Assembly (NCBI GenBank): GCA_024305745.1
Contig: JAHRBS010000002.1
Location: 682,001 to 746,000 of the forward strand
DNA from: Polyporus tsugae
Lineage: Eukaryota > Basidiomycota > Agaricomycetes > Polyporales > Polyporaceae
Reading direction: 5' to 3'
DNA length: 64,000 nucleotides
The translations under genes were made by a program, and so were the position numbers. Numbering within the stretch: the first letter of the stretch is position 1; the number at the start of each line of letters is the position of its first letter. The notes beneath the pieces were generated by a model. The model ran no database searches. It saw nothing but the letters and a program-made list of their open reading frames with translations, and was not told where the DNA came from. This document shows, in pieces, positions 1 to 11,188 of the stretch.

Positions 1-2180
1 GCCTTTGGTCGAATTGACACGCACAGTGCTCACAGTGACAATGGGGTTTATTTTTATACTTCACAGCATGTTGAAAGGCGGACTTGAAATGTCACGTTTA
101 CTATATGTTCATGTGACCCGCAAGGTGCTATGAATTGTCAAAAGTCACCCCCTCACGTTTCGCAATACTTAGTGTGCCCTCGATCGAGGCTGCCCAGCTT
201 CAATGCTGAAGGTCTCACTGTCGTCGATGGCGAGGACGTTGTAGGACACAGCGACCAGGTACGGCGGGAAATCCATCCAAGCATAGCCAGAGTTGAGCCA
301 GAGCAGGCAATTCACGGCGCCAACGTCGGCGCCAGATCATTTGTGCCTGGATAGATCACAGAGGTCATGCACGATCTTCCTCTTCATCTTAATCTCACTC
401 CTGGCAACGGTTTATGCCAGTGGGATCCTGACACACTGTCAAGTAAACCAAGCCCACTGCGTTCCCTCTTCTCTGCACACTTGGGAGTCGCAGCCGATTC
501 ATCCCTCTAGCCAAGAGGCCGAGGAATCGTAGAAAGGCTGAAACGAATCGGGTATGCGAGTGTCGCAGGTATGTCGGCTGGATGACTGACTTGCAGGCGG
601 CCGTCTCGACCCTGTACAGTGGCAACACGTCATGTTTCAGCGGTCCACACGTGGCCGGCGACCAAAAACGGCGAAGAGGCGGTGGCAAAGCGGGCAGCCA
701 AGGCTTCCACGATTTGCCACGCGACGCCATGCGGACGAAGAAATAAAGGTGTTCAAACGTTACAGTCGGAAGTCGCCAGAAGGATTCAAACGTTCTCTTG
801 CCGCCGCACCACACGCCTCCGCACGCGAACTGCCAGACACGTTGGTCAGCCCTCCCGCGAACGCCGCTGTCCAACTCAGGCTGTTCTCGCCCAGCGCGCA
901 ACATATTATTCCCAATCAATCCTCCTCCAATCTTGAGCCAAGATTCAAATCCACGGCGGTTTCCTGTTTCCGCCACTGGTAAGAACCCCCTCTGGTTCCG
1001 TCGTTTCCCGTCGCAACCACACGATAAGATGTGATCATCCACAGGATTGGGATGGTTGTCGCTCAGTTGTCGCTCGACTAACCTTGGGCACTAGTCAGCA
1101 CTTGAGTACCAGTCCTTTTGCTAAACCATTTTGAAGCCATCCTTCTCGCAGTGTGATTGGCACGCGAGTGTCTCCCAAAATGACACGGACGTGGATGCTT
1201 ATAGCTCGCTTACAATGTTTAGACTGACTTCAGAGTCAGCGACAGTGCGAAATGATCGTAATTCGATCCCAATTTCGTGTCTGACCGGCACTCCACTAAC
1301 ACCTGGGACTACTACTGTACGAGTGATCGATGCAGCCTATGGCTTACGGACCCTGACTCAGTGGCATTGACCTGAGGCTGGAGACTGTTGCCAACCGAAG
1401 ACCGTCAGGTCAATGTTTATGAAACATTGCCATCCATCCATGAAGGTTGAAGCATTGCCATCCACTGTCACTCATTTCGGACCACGCCCATTGGACATGG
1501 CGCGAAACGGGACGCAAAAATACCATGATGCAGGTGAGCGCAGCCATCGCCGCCTGACTCGACTCCGTTGGTCGTGGCACTGTAAGTCCGTGACTAGTGC
1601 GACGCGGGCCGTCACAGAGGTTTTCCGAATCCAGCCCTGATATCTTTGCAGGCTCGCTGCAGCGTATGGAACACGGTGACAAACTGCGAACGTTGAGAAA
1701 CGTGGTTCCGGATGGAAGGGCTGTGAGGTCATCGTGCACTCTGGCATGCCCACGCAGCCAAATCTAGCTGACCTGAGTCGACTGGACTGGGCGCTGGAGG
1801 CTGAGGCCTGCGGCGGGGCTGGGCGGTCGGGAGCGCGGGAACGTGAGCCTATAGAGCGAAGAGGTCCTGAGTGGGGAGCCACATTAGTCCAGTCCGAGAC
1901 ACGGTCCATGGCGACGGGCCGCACTCATCGAAAGCGGGTGGAACCTGACGTCGGATAGCCACGGGCCTGAAACGCGAAACGCGTTCGGGGCCTCTGTGCC
2001 CTCGTCACCGTCACCGTTACGGTCCTCGCATCCATCGCGTATCTCCAGCCCAGAATGTCCTCTGTACTCACGCCGACCCTGACACTGTGCCAGGCTTCCT
2101 TTGCCCGATTTACCTTAGCCGCTTAGCCGCTCGCGCGCGAGCGGCACAGCGCGAAGGCCAATATTGCGTTGATGATATGG
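1..2180. other. Gene-poor left end, no supported gene
   Basis: I find no reading frame here that combines a credible start, splice sites and recognisable protein features. The longest frame (minus strand, 395-1042) is rich in Arg/Gly/Trp and has no domain-like pattern. A 54-codon minus-strand stretch at about 171-332 reads like protein but is preceded by an in-frame stop with no splice acceptor between, so at most it is a gene remnant. Confidence 0.5.
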
Positions 2181-2189
2181 GTTGTGTCA

Positions 2190-2195
2190 TATAAA
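2190..2195 (+). promoter_or_regulatory. TATA box of the Zn2Cys6 gene
   Basis: A TATAAA hexamer lies about 210 nt upstream of the ATG at 2401 and is followed by a pyrimidine-rich leader typical of fungal promoters. It supports a transcription start near 2220-2230 and a roughly 175-nt 5' leader. Confidence 0.5.
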
Positions 2196-2400
2196 GCTGA
2201 GCGGGATGGCTCGCCCTCTCAGTATCGACACCGTCTTCTGCAACCTCGCCCACCGTCTCAAACTCCCTTTCTCATCTCCCCTACTTCAGCCGGCTCGAGG
2301 CCTTACCATAAGCCTTTGGCATTTTTCCTACTAATAAGAGCCCAAGTGGTTCTCCGAATACACACATTCTACCCTCCCGTACGCCCTCAAGCTCCTCGCA

Positions 2401-2863
2401 ATGGATCCGAGGGTATGCATTTCCTTGAGTCTCCGTCATGGTGGTGTTCTGACTTACGCGTGGTCGCTCAGTACCAGCAGTCCAGCAGCCCCCGGAACGA
2501 CGACTCCGACGGGGAGAGCTATGTCCCGCGTACGCCGCGTCGTACCCAGATGGCTTGTACGTTTTGCCGCGGTAAGTCTCATCCACTCGCGTACCCGTCG
2601 CATCCGACTTCCGTCGTCAATCCGTTCGGAAGCGTTTGAATGCCTCGACGTCGGCGTTGTTTCCTGACCGCTGACAATGTTTCTTGGCTGTCGTAACAGG
2701 CCGTAAGCTGAAGTGTGACGGCCGGCCGATCTGTGCGAACTGCAACCGCCGCGGGCTCGCGTGCGCATACGTGCCTGTGTGAGTGGTGCTCAACGTCGGG
2801 CACGCTGACCGCAGCTAACCTTTCATGTTACCCGAACCGCTCAGGTCCGCGCAGAAGCCTTGA
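2401..2863 (+). CDS. Small stand-alone Zn(II)2Cys6 zinc-cluster protein (69 aa)
   Basis: The gene has four exons: 2401-2412, 2472-2571, 2700-2778 and 2845-2863. All introns are GT-AG and all phases agree. The first exon is only 12 nt (MDPR). The product has an acidic/Ser-rich N-terminus and then a binuclear zinc cluster whose six Cys are spaced C-X2-C-X6-C-X5-C-X2-C-X6-C, beginning ACTFCRGRKLKCDGRP. Basic residues lie between the second and third Cys, as in DNA-contacting Gal4-type clusters. The protein stops six residues after the cluster region, so it has no linker, coiled coil or activation domain. By family it should bind DNA in the nucleus, but with no effector domain it could be a competitor or need a partner. 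The cluster identity is firm; the role is inference. Alternative splicing to a longer C-terminus cannot be excluded. Confidence 0.8.
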
Positions 2864-3698
2864 ACCTTCAACGTCAACGCGCGGTCCAGCGCGAGCCCTG
2901 TAACCAGCGCCGCCTCGTTGCGCGCATGTTTCCGCATGCCCCTCCGCGGTCGGAACAGTCGGCCTCGACTCGCACTATCTTCGTTCGACCTAGCGCGGGC
3001 GCGCTCCGAATTTGCTTTCCTCGACTCGACTCCTCATCTCTGTAATTCGCTGTCACATCCTTCGTTCTGCTCTCGCGTCTCCCTCTCTCCCCCTCATCAT
3101 CGCTCCTCGTACTCTAAAAGTACTCACCTAGTCGCGAACCGGCCGCGTATTCGCCAATGTGCATTCTCGCACTGTAGCTATAGATTTAGACGCAAGTCTC
3201 GTCCGTTGCATTATTTACCTCTCTCCAACTCGATCTGTCCCTCGGTGTTTTTCGTACATTTATCATCTGTGCTTTATAGTTCCTAATAGCTGCGATGTGC
3301 TATAGTACCCGTAGCCTGCATAGTCTATGAATTATCTTATTACGTTTCAAGAAGCCCCGAAGTCTAACTCGCGTGCACAACCTGCTAGTGCGATCGTCTC
3401 CTTGGGATCCCCTCTCGTGACGTAAACGAGCTAGACCGAGAGTCTTCCAATGGAACGTCCGTCGGCGGCCGGTCAGCATTCCGTCACCACTGCGAGCGCA
3501 TGCCGCGGACACTAGTGCTTAATTGGATTTGTAGATCTTCCTCCAAGCACCTCGGGGATGGTAACAGATAGAATCCCCAGACATTCGGGATTGAGTAAGA
3601 ATACACAGCTAATGTACATGAATAGCCCCGAACTCGCTATCTCGCCGACCTTCAGAATCCTTGATGATGGTAGAACCTGTACGCCGCGCTTTTGTCAG
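2864..3698. other. Intergenic, 3' flanks of Zn2Cys6 and arrestin-like genes
   Basis: This is pyrimidine-rich sequence with only short frames and no domain-like peptide. It separates the convergent 3' ends of the zinc-cluster gene (plus) and the arrestin-like gene (minus). I see no RNA gene or repeat. Confidence 0.5.
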
Positions 3699-5838
3699 CT
3701 ACACCACCGGGACGCCACAGCCCACCGTCACCATCAGCATCCGGGACACCCCCCCCCCCCGACTGTAACTGCAGACCGCGAGGCCCGGCCGACGAAGTCG
3801 GGCACGGATCGCAAAGCTCAGGACGGAGACAGACGCAGCACGGTGCGGATGTGGCTACGCCTCGTGGTACAGGGGAGGGACACGCACCTCTGGTTCCCAT
3901 TCTCCAAAAACCCCATCACCGTGTTGAAGTCGCCGTCCTGCGCGTGCACGTACCCCAGGGGTGCGTACGACCTCGGCACGATGCCAGGCGCGTTCAGGCT
4001 CGTGATCGTGACAGACTCGCTGATGAGCGGCTCGACGGATCCGGGCATGGCTGGGGCGAAGCCGGGCGCCTGGAACTGGGACAGCACGAGGGCGTACTGC
4101 AAGGGGGTGACATCACAGGTCCGCAGTGCCGGGCGGGGTGAGATGAAAGATGGCGGGAATGCCGCAGTTTGCGTCGCGCGGGCGGGGGCCAAGTCGTGTC
4201 GCGTCCGAGATGACAAAGTCCCGCGCGGGGTTGCGGGCGAGGGTTCCAAACATCAACGTGTACACAGCCCAGTCAGCCACACTGCACATCGTCGCACAAC
4301 AAAAGAACATATCGGTATCGAGGGGAATGGGACCACCGAGGTGGGAAGCAAGGATATAGGCGGTGCAACATCATTGCTGCGAACAAACTCACCCTGACGG
4401 AGAAACGGGGAAACAGGAAGCCCAACTTGAGAGATTTCTTGACTTCGAGCTCGCCCTGGAGGACCCGCGTCCCTGGTTCTGGTGCGCCCTCGTCCGACGG
4501 CCAGAAGAACGCGCTGCCAACGGTCTCGCGAAACATGTTGTTGCTCCGGCCGATCTTGTCCGCGTTGTCTAGAGTTGCGTGGGAGCCGACCAGACGCACG
4601 CGGACAAGGTGAAGTCGGACAGAAGAAGGAGTGCCGAGAAGATCGAGGGCCTGCTCATCGCTGGCCTTGAGAGTGAGTGTGATGGGGATGGGACTGCCGA
4701 GCGCGTACGAGAGCTAAGTGGTATGGGCGCGCAGAATACGGAAACGGAGATCGGGAAATCAGCTTCTCCCGCCATTTCCATAGAGAAGCACTTAAAGTTT
4801 AGAGCTTACGGGAGTAGCTACCGCCAGCTGAGATAGAAAGACACGTTACGTTGACTTAGACCCGCTGCGCGGAATAATCATTCGCAGACGTACCGTGCAT
4901 TCCAGCTCGACTTGACGAGTGTCGAACAGAGCACCTGCAACGGTCACAGGCGGGAACACCTTCCAACCCCCTGGATCGCCTTGTGGCCCGATGAGGGGGC
5001 CCCCCTCTTGATAGGATAGTTCGCGCAAAGGGGAGGGAGGCTCCGCTCGAGTGAGCGGGAAGTATACGAACGTGGTTGCTAAGCTGGTTTTTGTGTGCAG
5101 GAAGTCAGCAACCAGTCGCATATAATCAACAACGTACGTACACTTGGTTGACCCGCAGGGAACTCTTCTTCACAGTGACGACGAGCTTGTAGTCGACATA
5201 TGCCGGACTTGCGCGCTCTGAGAAACTCGGCGGAAGAGGAAACGTCTGTGAAGCCTTCTTACCCCGTTCGGAGACAAACGCGTCTCCTGGGAGCGTGATG
5301 GAATATGAATATGTCTGTTTGCCCTTCGGTTTGGGCGACGCTTTCGCATTCCATATCTCGTTGGTAATGTCGAGGAACTTGTCCTCGTCCTGGCCAACGG
5401 CAGTCACCCCGGCGACAACCTGCACAAGTTGAGTTTCGAAACACCGGGTTTTGAAAGCAAGGTACGGAATGGTTCGATTAAAAGGAGATAACTCACCGAG
5501 ACGGTCACGGCTTTCGCCCCATCGACCTTATCGAAATCGACTTCGATAGTCCCAGAAAGAGTATCGTGATCGTAAAACAGCGGCAACTGGTTCTCCCGCG
5601 ACCGGCTCTTCACCTTCAACCACAGCCATGCACGGGACTTCGCGTCCTCGAGTTTGAAGGTCTGTTCTGTGTGCTGGGCTTGCAATCGCGGCGAATAGGT
5701 TGGAAGTTCTGGATCCGCCTGGGGAGGCGAGTCGTCGGAGATAGATGCTCTGGAATTGTCAATCATCGATGGTCGAATGTGGGTGTACGGAGTTGCGGGT
5801 GCTGGACGAGCAAAGGCGACTATGATGGACTGTGTCAA
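3699..5838 (-). CDS. Arrestin-like (alpha-arrestin) domain protein
   Basis: There are six exons on the minus strand: 5838-5497, 5419-5142, 5083-4894, 4713-4393, 4096-3888 and 3768-3699. Splice phases agree throughout, giving about 470 aa. The N-terminal half reads as an arrestin beta-sandwich: a PTYSPR segment, then GTIEVDFDKVDGAKAVTVSV and a strand-rich region with conserved Pro-rich turns (PPSPLRELSYQEGGPLIG). The second lobe follows from about residue 215. Fungal proteins of this type act as cytoplasmic adaptors linking membrane cargo or ubiquitin ligases to endocytosis, but I see no PPxY motif here, so a Rsp5-adaptor role is not shown. An alternative start is Met at 5766. Two oddities: the intron before exon 5 is about 296 nt, far longer than its neighbours, and the last exon reads through a 12-C tract (3749-3760), giving a Gly run in a non-conserved tail. 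The C-terminal exon is the least certain part. Confidence 0.72.
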
Positions 5839-6507
5839 GCCAGTGTTGCCTGGGCAGCGCAGGGTTCAGGCACAGAGCCTTCATGTCCCCGTGCTCTGAC
5901 ACTGGAAGTATGGTGGCAGTCGGTGGAGATGCCGCGTTCCTGTTCCTAGGTTGCAAACGAAAGGGTAACACAAATGTTGCACAAATGTATGCTTACTACG
6001 ACCACATCAAAAATGAGCCCGTCCACCATTCCACTAGAATCCCACCAAGATGTCTCCGTCGTTCTATGTCGCAGCGATGCCTTGGCAAATTGGCACCACG
6101 GTCAGTAGTCCTAGCCAGCAAGCCCCGGAAAGGTGTCTTGAGTACTATACACACGAAGGAGTGGGATGGTCATATTTATTGGTGATCTGTGGTCGAAGGT
6201 CAAGACCAGGTCAAGACGGTGGATAGAGACAGGATCGATCTGTAATTTCGGGACCGAGTCGAGTACGCGAGTAGTACGCGGTATCGCGCCCGGCGTCAAC
6301 GCATCCGCGTCAATTGTCGGTCGCCATCTGGGCGTCTGCCAGCTGCTGGCCTGTTCCCTCCACCAGTGTCCTCATATCTTGCCTTGCCTCCACTTGTTCG
6401 GGTATCTTCCCTGCAGGTAGCATAACTCTGCGGATCGACGGCGCAGTCAACGCTGAACGCAGTGAATCGGTACCATTTGCTCTACGCAGCTGCTAACTCG
6501 AGGCGAC
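5839..6507. other. Divergent promoter region, no gene seen
   Basis: This is the interval between the arrestin-like gene (minus) and the orphan gene starting at 6508 (plus). It has short frames only and no repeat. It should carry both promoters, but I cannot point to a clear TATA box for either gene. Confidence 0.45.
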
Positions 6508-7822
6508 ATGAATCTGTATCGACGTTGCGGTAGCCTTGGCACGGACATCTTCAGCTCCGCAACCAAGGCCATACGCTTCTCCACTGTGCATTCGCGCGCT
6601 GCATTGCATACCACCCCCAAAAAGGTGAGCGTTTATGACTTATGCCTTTCGCCGCGCACAACAAAATAGTGATACTGACGCGTAGAACCCGCGACGGTGG
6701 TAGCAACCCTACCCTGCTGCCCTTGACACCTCTCGTATCCTGGACTTGAGCAGGCCTATTCCTGTCCGTACGCTGTACCACCGATGGTTCACGCCAGACG
6801 ACTACGTTGACCTGTCCGACGCCCGCGGTGTCGTCGTTAGCCCAGGAAACAGCCAGGCGGATCCCCCACTGGACGGGGTTGCAGAAGCGGACATGCCATA
6901 CATCACGTATTGGCGCAAGAGCGAGCTGCACGAAGATCCAAGACGTCGACAAGTGACGTATTTCCCCTTTCCCGTCAACGCGCGGGGCTTCCTCTACTTT
7001 TGGCAGCACCCCATTCCCCTTGCGAGCGGGATCCGCTTCCGGGTAGCGCAGCAGCCCGACGTGGATGGATACTTGCAGGGCCGAGATCTCCAGACACCGT
7101 ACGGCACTCCGTGGCACATCCCTCTCCTTGCGCTCGCATCTTCGGAACGGTATGCCGCTTTGAAGCGCGTTCTACAAGAGGATGGTTACATACCCCCGCA
7201 ACTGTTGGACCACTGCGTCCAGCTGCAGCGATCGAAGAACATTGGGCCGTGGTCGCAGCTCATATTCATGAAGGGGCAGCCGTTCTACCTAGACCTAGGA
7301 AACCCACGCAGCAAGATTTTCCTGGTCGGGAAGAACGGTATCCACGGCATTTACACGGATGACGATCTCTTCTCGGAACGGCCATACCCTTTCAAGTGTA
7401 CGTATCCTATAGGCGAATTGTGTGGTTTCAGCGCTGACTCTCCCTCACACGCAGCTGGTCTCGTGTCGTGTCGGCTCGAAACCCGCCAAAACTTGGTGGC
7501 CATGCGAGTGCTGCGTGTTATCGAGCCGGTGCAGTTCATCGAGCAATACGAGGGCAACATGGATAAGCTTCAGCCAGGCCAACTGGTGACATTGGATGGA
7601 CAGCCGCAACTATTCCTGTCCAAGAAGGATAGCAAAGGGGTGAATACGATGAAGCGATGGCAACGTGACACCGCCAAGAAAAATCCGTTTGCTTGGTCTT
7701 GGCGCGAGTAAGTGAAGGTATCGACTCGTTCACGGGGCACTACTGATTCGAAAATGCTTTGGTACAGCCTACAGGATGCGGCCGGCGAAGGTTGGACGTT
7801 TCCATGGAACGTCAAGGCGTAG
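6508..7822 (+). CDS. Conserved fungal orphan with probable mitochondrial presequence (372 aa)
   Basis: There are four exons: 6508-6624, 6704-7397, 7455-7707 and 7768-7822. All phases fit when the second of two nearby acceptors is used at 6703; the first would run into an in-frame TAG. The N-terminus (starting MNLYRRCGSLGTDIF) is rich in Arg, Ser, Thr and Ala and lacks acidic residues after position 13, as expected for a cleavable mitochondrial targeting peptide of about 35 residues. The mature part is hydrophilic with several aromatic/Pro turns (YHRWFTPDDY, FPFPVNARGFLYFW) and no membrane segment. I believe similar proteins of unknown function occur in other Agaricomycetes, but I do not recognise a named domain. 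Matrix location is inference from the presequence. A downstream in-frame start would remove the presequence. Confidence 0.7.
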
Positions 7823-8237
7823 GCTGCTGCCCAACTCCTACGTTATTATGCATAACATGCCCTTATTCAACATTGTTGGTCCATCGCGTCATGGCGAACG
7901 ACCACGCCCGAAATGACATTGTTTTGCGCTAAAATTTCCGGCTTACCTCCCATCACTGTGTCCTGCAGCGTCATGTTCGCTTCGGCGTTATAAGGCTTAG
8001 TCGTTTTAGATGGAAGTGCCGTTATACTTCTCACGGGCTTGATTTCGAACAGACTAGCATAGTTGTCCGTGCGTAAGGTCTGATGCGATGGACATTGGAC
8101 TCAAACTCGAAGACGTACAGTCCTACCGTTTGGGTAAACGCCCGTTCTACCTTTTTCAGGGCGTCTATCTTATCTGTTTCGGGTCTTGCGAGCCCTCAAT
8201 TCATGCGCGCCGCGCTTCTTTCCTACTATCCTCCACC
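7823..8237. other. Intergenic, GMP synthase promoter
   Basis: This 415-nt gap holds the 3' flank of the orphan and the GMP synthase promoter. It is AT-richer than the coding flanks and has a pyrimidine-rich leader just before the ATG at 8238. I see no other element. Confidence 0.45.
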
Positions 8238-10313
8238 ATGGCTGAGATTCATGACCAGTTTGATACCATCCTCATCCTAGACTTCGGCTCCCAGGTATGC
8301 TAGCGTCGTGTTTGCTGAAGTTTAAGCTGAAACTTATCTACACAGTACAGCCATTTAATCACCAGGAGATGTCGTGAACTGAACGTCTACGCCGAGCTCA
8401 TGCCATGCACCCAAAAGATCAAGGACGTCAAGTTCAAGCCAAAAGGTGTGTACTTTAAAGCTGATACATTTTCTGAATTCTTCCGACCTATGCCACCTCG
8501 TCCAGGCATCATTCTGTCCGGATCGCCGTACTCCGTCTACGACAAGGACGCACCGCACGTCGATCCCGAGGTGTTCGAGCTGGGAGTACCTATTCTTGGC
8601 ATCTGTTATGGCCTTCAGGTGCGTGGTAACCCTTCTTCGATCGGTATCGCGCGTCTGAGGGTGTGCAAGTAGGAGATGGCGTGGAACATGAAGGGCAAGG
8701 TCGCGAAGTGTGAGCACCGTGAATATGGTTTTGCGGAGGTCCAGATCTCCAAGATCGGCGGCGAGAACAATGGTGCAGATGCTCTGTTCAAAGATATTGG
8801 TGACCAGCTGCAGGTAAGTAACTAATAGTGTGGTCCTTCCGCTCGATCTCATTTCAATGGCGCGCTTAGGTTTGGATGTCCCATGGGGACCAGCTCTCCG
8901 AGATTCCTGAGGAGTTCCACATCATCGGCCGCACCGCAACCGCACCATATGCCGCACTCGCACACAACTCCAAGCCTTTCTACGGCATTCAGTTCCACCC
9001 TGAGGTCACGCACTCAAAACGCGGAAAGGAGGTTATTGGGAACTTCGTGGTGGGCATCTGTGGATGCAGGCAACACTGGACAATGGTGGGTATTCGCTTT
9101 GCATTGAATCGCTCACCACCGTGCCAAGCAGACATTGATAAGCATCTGTGCAGGAAGAGTTCATTGGAAAAGAGATCGCGCGCATTCGTGAGATCTGTGG
9201 ACCCAAAGGCCGTGTGATTGGAGCCGTCAGCGGTGGTGTCGATAGCTCTGTCGCAGCGAAGCTTATGCACGAAGCTATCGGTGACCGGTCAGTGTCATGC
9301 AGGCGCTGCACCATTATTCGTCTCACCGGCACGCAGTTTCCACGCGATCATGGTCGACAACGGCGTCCTTCGTCTCGATGAAGCGAAGCAGGTCCACGAG
9401 ATGCTGAACACGCATCTCGGCGTGAACCTCACTGTCGTCGACGCGTCCGACCTCTTCCTCTCGCGTCTCGAGGGCGTGGAGGACCCTGAGCAGAAGCGCA
9501 AGATCATCGGCAACACGTTCATAAACGTGTTCGAGGCCGAAGCGGAGAAGATCGAGGCTGCAGCCTTGGGGGATGACACGAAGGGTGGCGAGGCGAAGGG
9601 CAAGATTGAGTGGCTGCTACAGGGCACGCTCTACCCCGATGTCATTGAGAGCATCAGCTTCAAGGGACCGAGCGCAACGATCAAGACGCACCATAACGTT
9701 GGCGGTCTACTCGAGGACATGAAGCTGAAGCTTATCGAGCCCCTCCGCGAACTTTTCAAGGGTCAGTTCAGCTGTCTCACACTCTCGATATATGCGTGCT
9801 CATCGCAATGCTACAGACGAGGTCCGCGCTCTCGGCCGCCTCCTCTCCATTCCCAACCACCTCGTCCAACGGCACCCCTTCCCGGGACCCGGTCTCGCCA
9901 TCCGCATCCTAGGCCCCGTTACGCGTGAACAGGTCAAGATCCTCCAACAGGCAGACAGCATCTACATCGAGGAGATCCGCAAGGCCAACCTCTACGACCA
10001 GATCAGCCAGGCGTTCGCGGTGCTGCTGCCCGTGAAGGCGGTCGGGGTCATGGGCGACGCGCGGACGTACGAGCAGGTGATCGCGCTCCGTGCGGTGCAG
10101 TCGGAGGACTTCATGACCGCCGACTGGTTTGTCTTCCCCGCGGAGGTCCTCCGTCGCATTTCGTCGCGGATCACGAACGAGGTGCAGGGTATCAACAGAG
10201 TCACTTACGACATCTCGTCGAAACCTCCTGCGGTGAGTAGACACTAACAATTTCGTATTGAGAAGCTTGGGAACTGATACTTGGTGTATACGCAGACGGT
10301 GGAGTGGCTATAG
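8238..10313 (+). CDS. GUA1: GMP synthase (glutamine-hydrolysing)
   Basis: This enzyme converts XMP, ATP and glutamine to GMP, the last step of guanylate synthesis, in the cytosol. Nine exons with consistent phases (8238-8294, 8346-8445, 8506-8618, 8673-8813, 8870-9085, 9154-9287, 9337-9761, 9817-10232, 10296-10313) encode 539 aa, the usual eukaryotic length. The class I glutamine amidotransferase domain (about residues 12-210) has the nucleophile Cys in GICYGLQ and the His-x-Glu partners in FHPEVTHS. The ATP-pyrophosphatase domain follows, with the P-loop SGGVDSS near residue 240. The C-terminal dimerisation domain ends KPPATVEWL, matching the family signature. The last exon is only 18 nt and carries those final residues. 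All catalytic motifs look intact. This is the most secure call in the window. Confidence 0.97.
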
Positions 10314-11188
10314 ATAGTGATCGAGCAGTCTACAAGCATGTGCACTAGCCTTCCTTGGGTAACATAGAGTGGAGATCGATCCACTATTCCTCAACGGCAT
10401 TGTGCACGGTTGGTGTTCTCCCAACTATATGGCGATACTGCTAGGCCTTGTGTGGTTTATTCGTCCATCACAACATGGGGCTTGTGGCGAAAAGTGCCAG
10501 GTCAGTGCCATTTATACTTTGCTTTAGACGATCGATTGTCGACTAAAACTTGTTATTCTCATTCCAGTATTTTTATGAGAGCAAGCTTGAACCCCACCAT
10601 CCATCAAAGTGGCTCCCCTATGTCAGCTGGTACAATGTGGATTCGAGTCATCACCTTCCCCGCGTCGAGAGAATTTTGTGAGGTTTGTTGGTGCCTAAGT
10701 TGGTACCAAGCCCTCGCACGCAGGGCCAACGAACGGTCTTGGTATGAGACTATGTACGTAGGTGACTTCCTTACTCGATCGTTATGATGAACTCTGACGG
10801 TGTCGACATCAACACGGGGCTGTCAGTGTAGCAGGAAAATGTCAAATCCTTATGTGCATGCGTCAGCATTCGTCTTTCATGACTCACCTATCACCTCAAG
10901 GGGTTACGCTCTGTTACGCAGAGTGTTGTACATCGCTTCGGCGCTGCGATCTCCGTCAGTTGGATGAAGAACGGCGCGGCGATGCCTCATTCGGGAGAGG
11001 CGGTGCAGATATGACTCCAACTTCCTTTCTAGAAAAGAAAGGTCGTCTATCCGGCGATCTCGAGGACGAGCTCGCTGCCGGAGATAAAAACAAATTGATA
11101 TATATACGGGAGAGGTGACTGATGTCCACCGTAGCAATCCTACTTCGACGTGCATCCCCATCATTCAACAGCGAAGTTGTTGTCTATC
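10314..11188. other. Intergenic with GST promoter TATA
   Basis: No supported gene; the open frames here (for example 10410-10787 plus) lack protein-like composition. A TATATATA stretch at about 11098-11105 lies some 85-90 nt upstream of the GST start and is the likely core promoter. Confidence 0.5.

Noticed and set aside
171..332. Protein-like minus-strand stretch ending at a TAA
   Set aside because: An in-frame stop lies just upstream with no splice acceptor in between, so it cannot be a final exon as it stands. At most it is a remnant.
395..1042. 215-aa minus-strand open frame at the left end
   Set aside because: Composition (Arg, Gly, Trp, Cys) is what GC-rich non-coding DNA gives; overlapping frames on the other strand are equally long, and there is no motif.
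6551..7117. 188-aa minus-strand frame
   Set aside because: It is antisense to the well-spliced orphan gene at 6508-7822.
8355..8852. 165-aa minus-strand frame
   Set aside because: It is antisense to GMP synthase exons.
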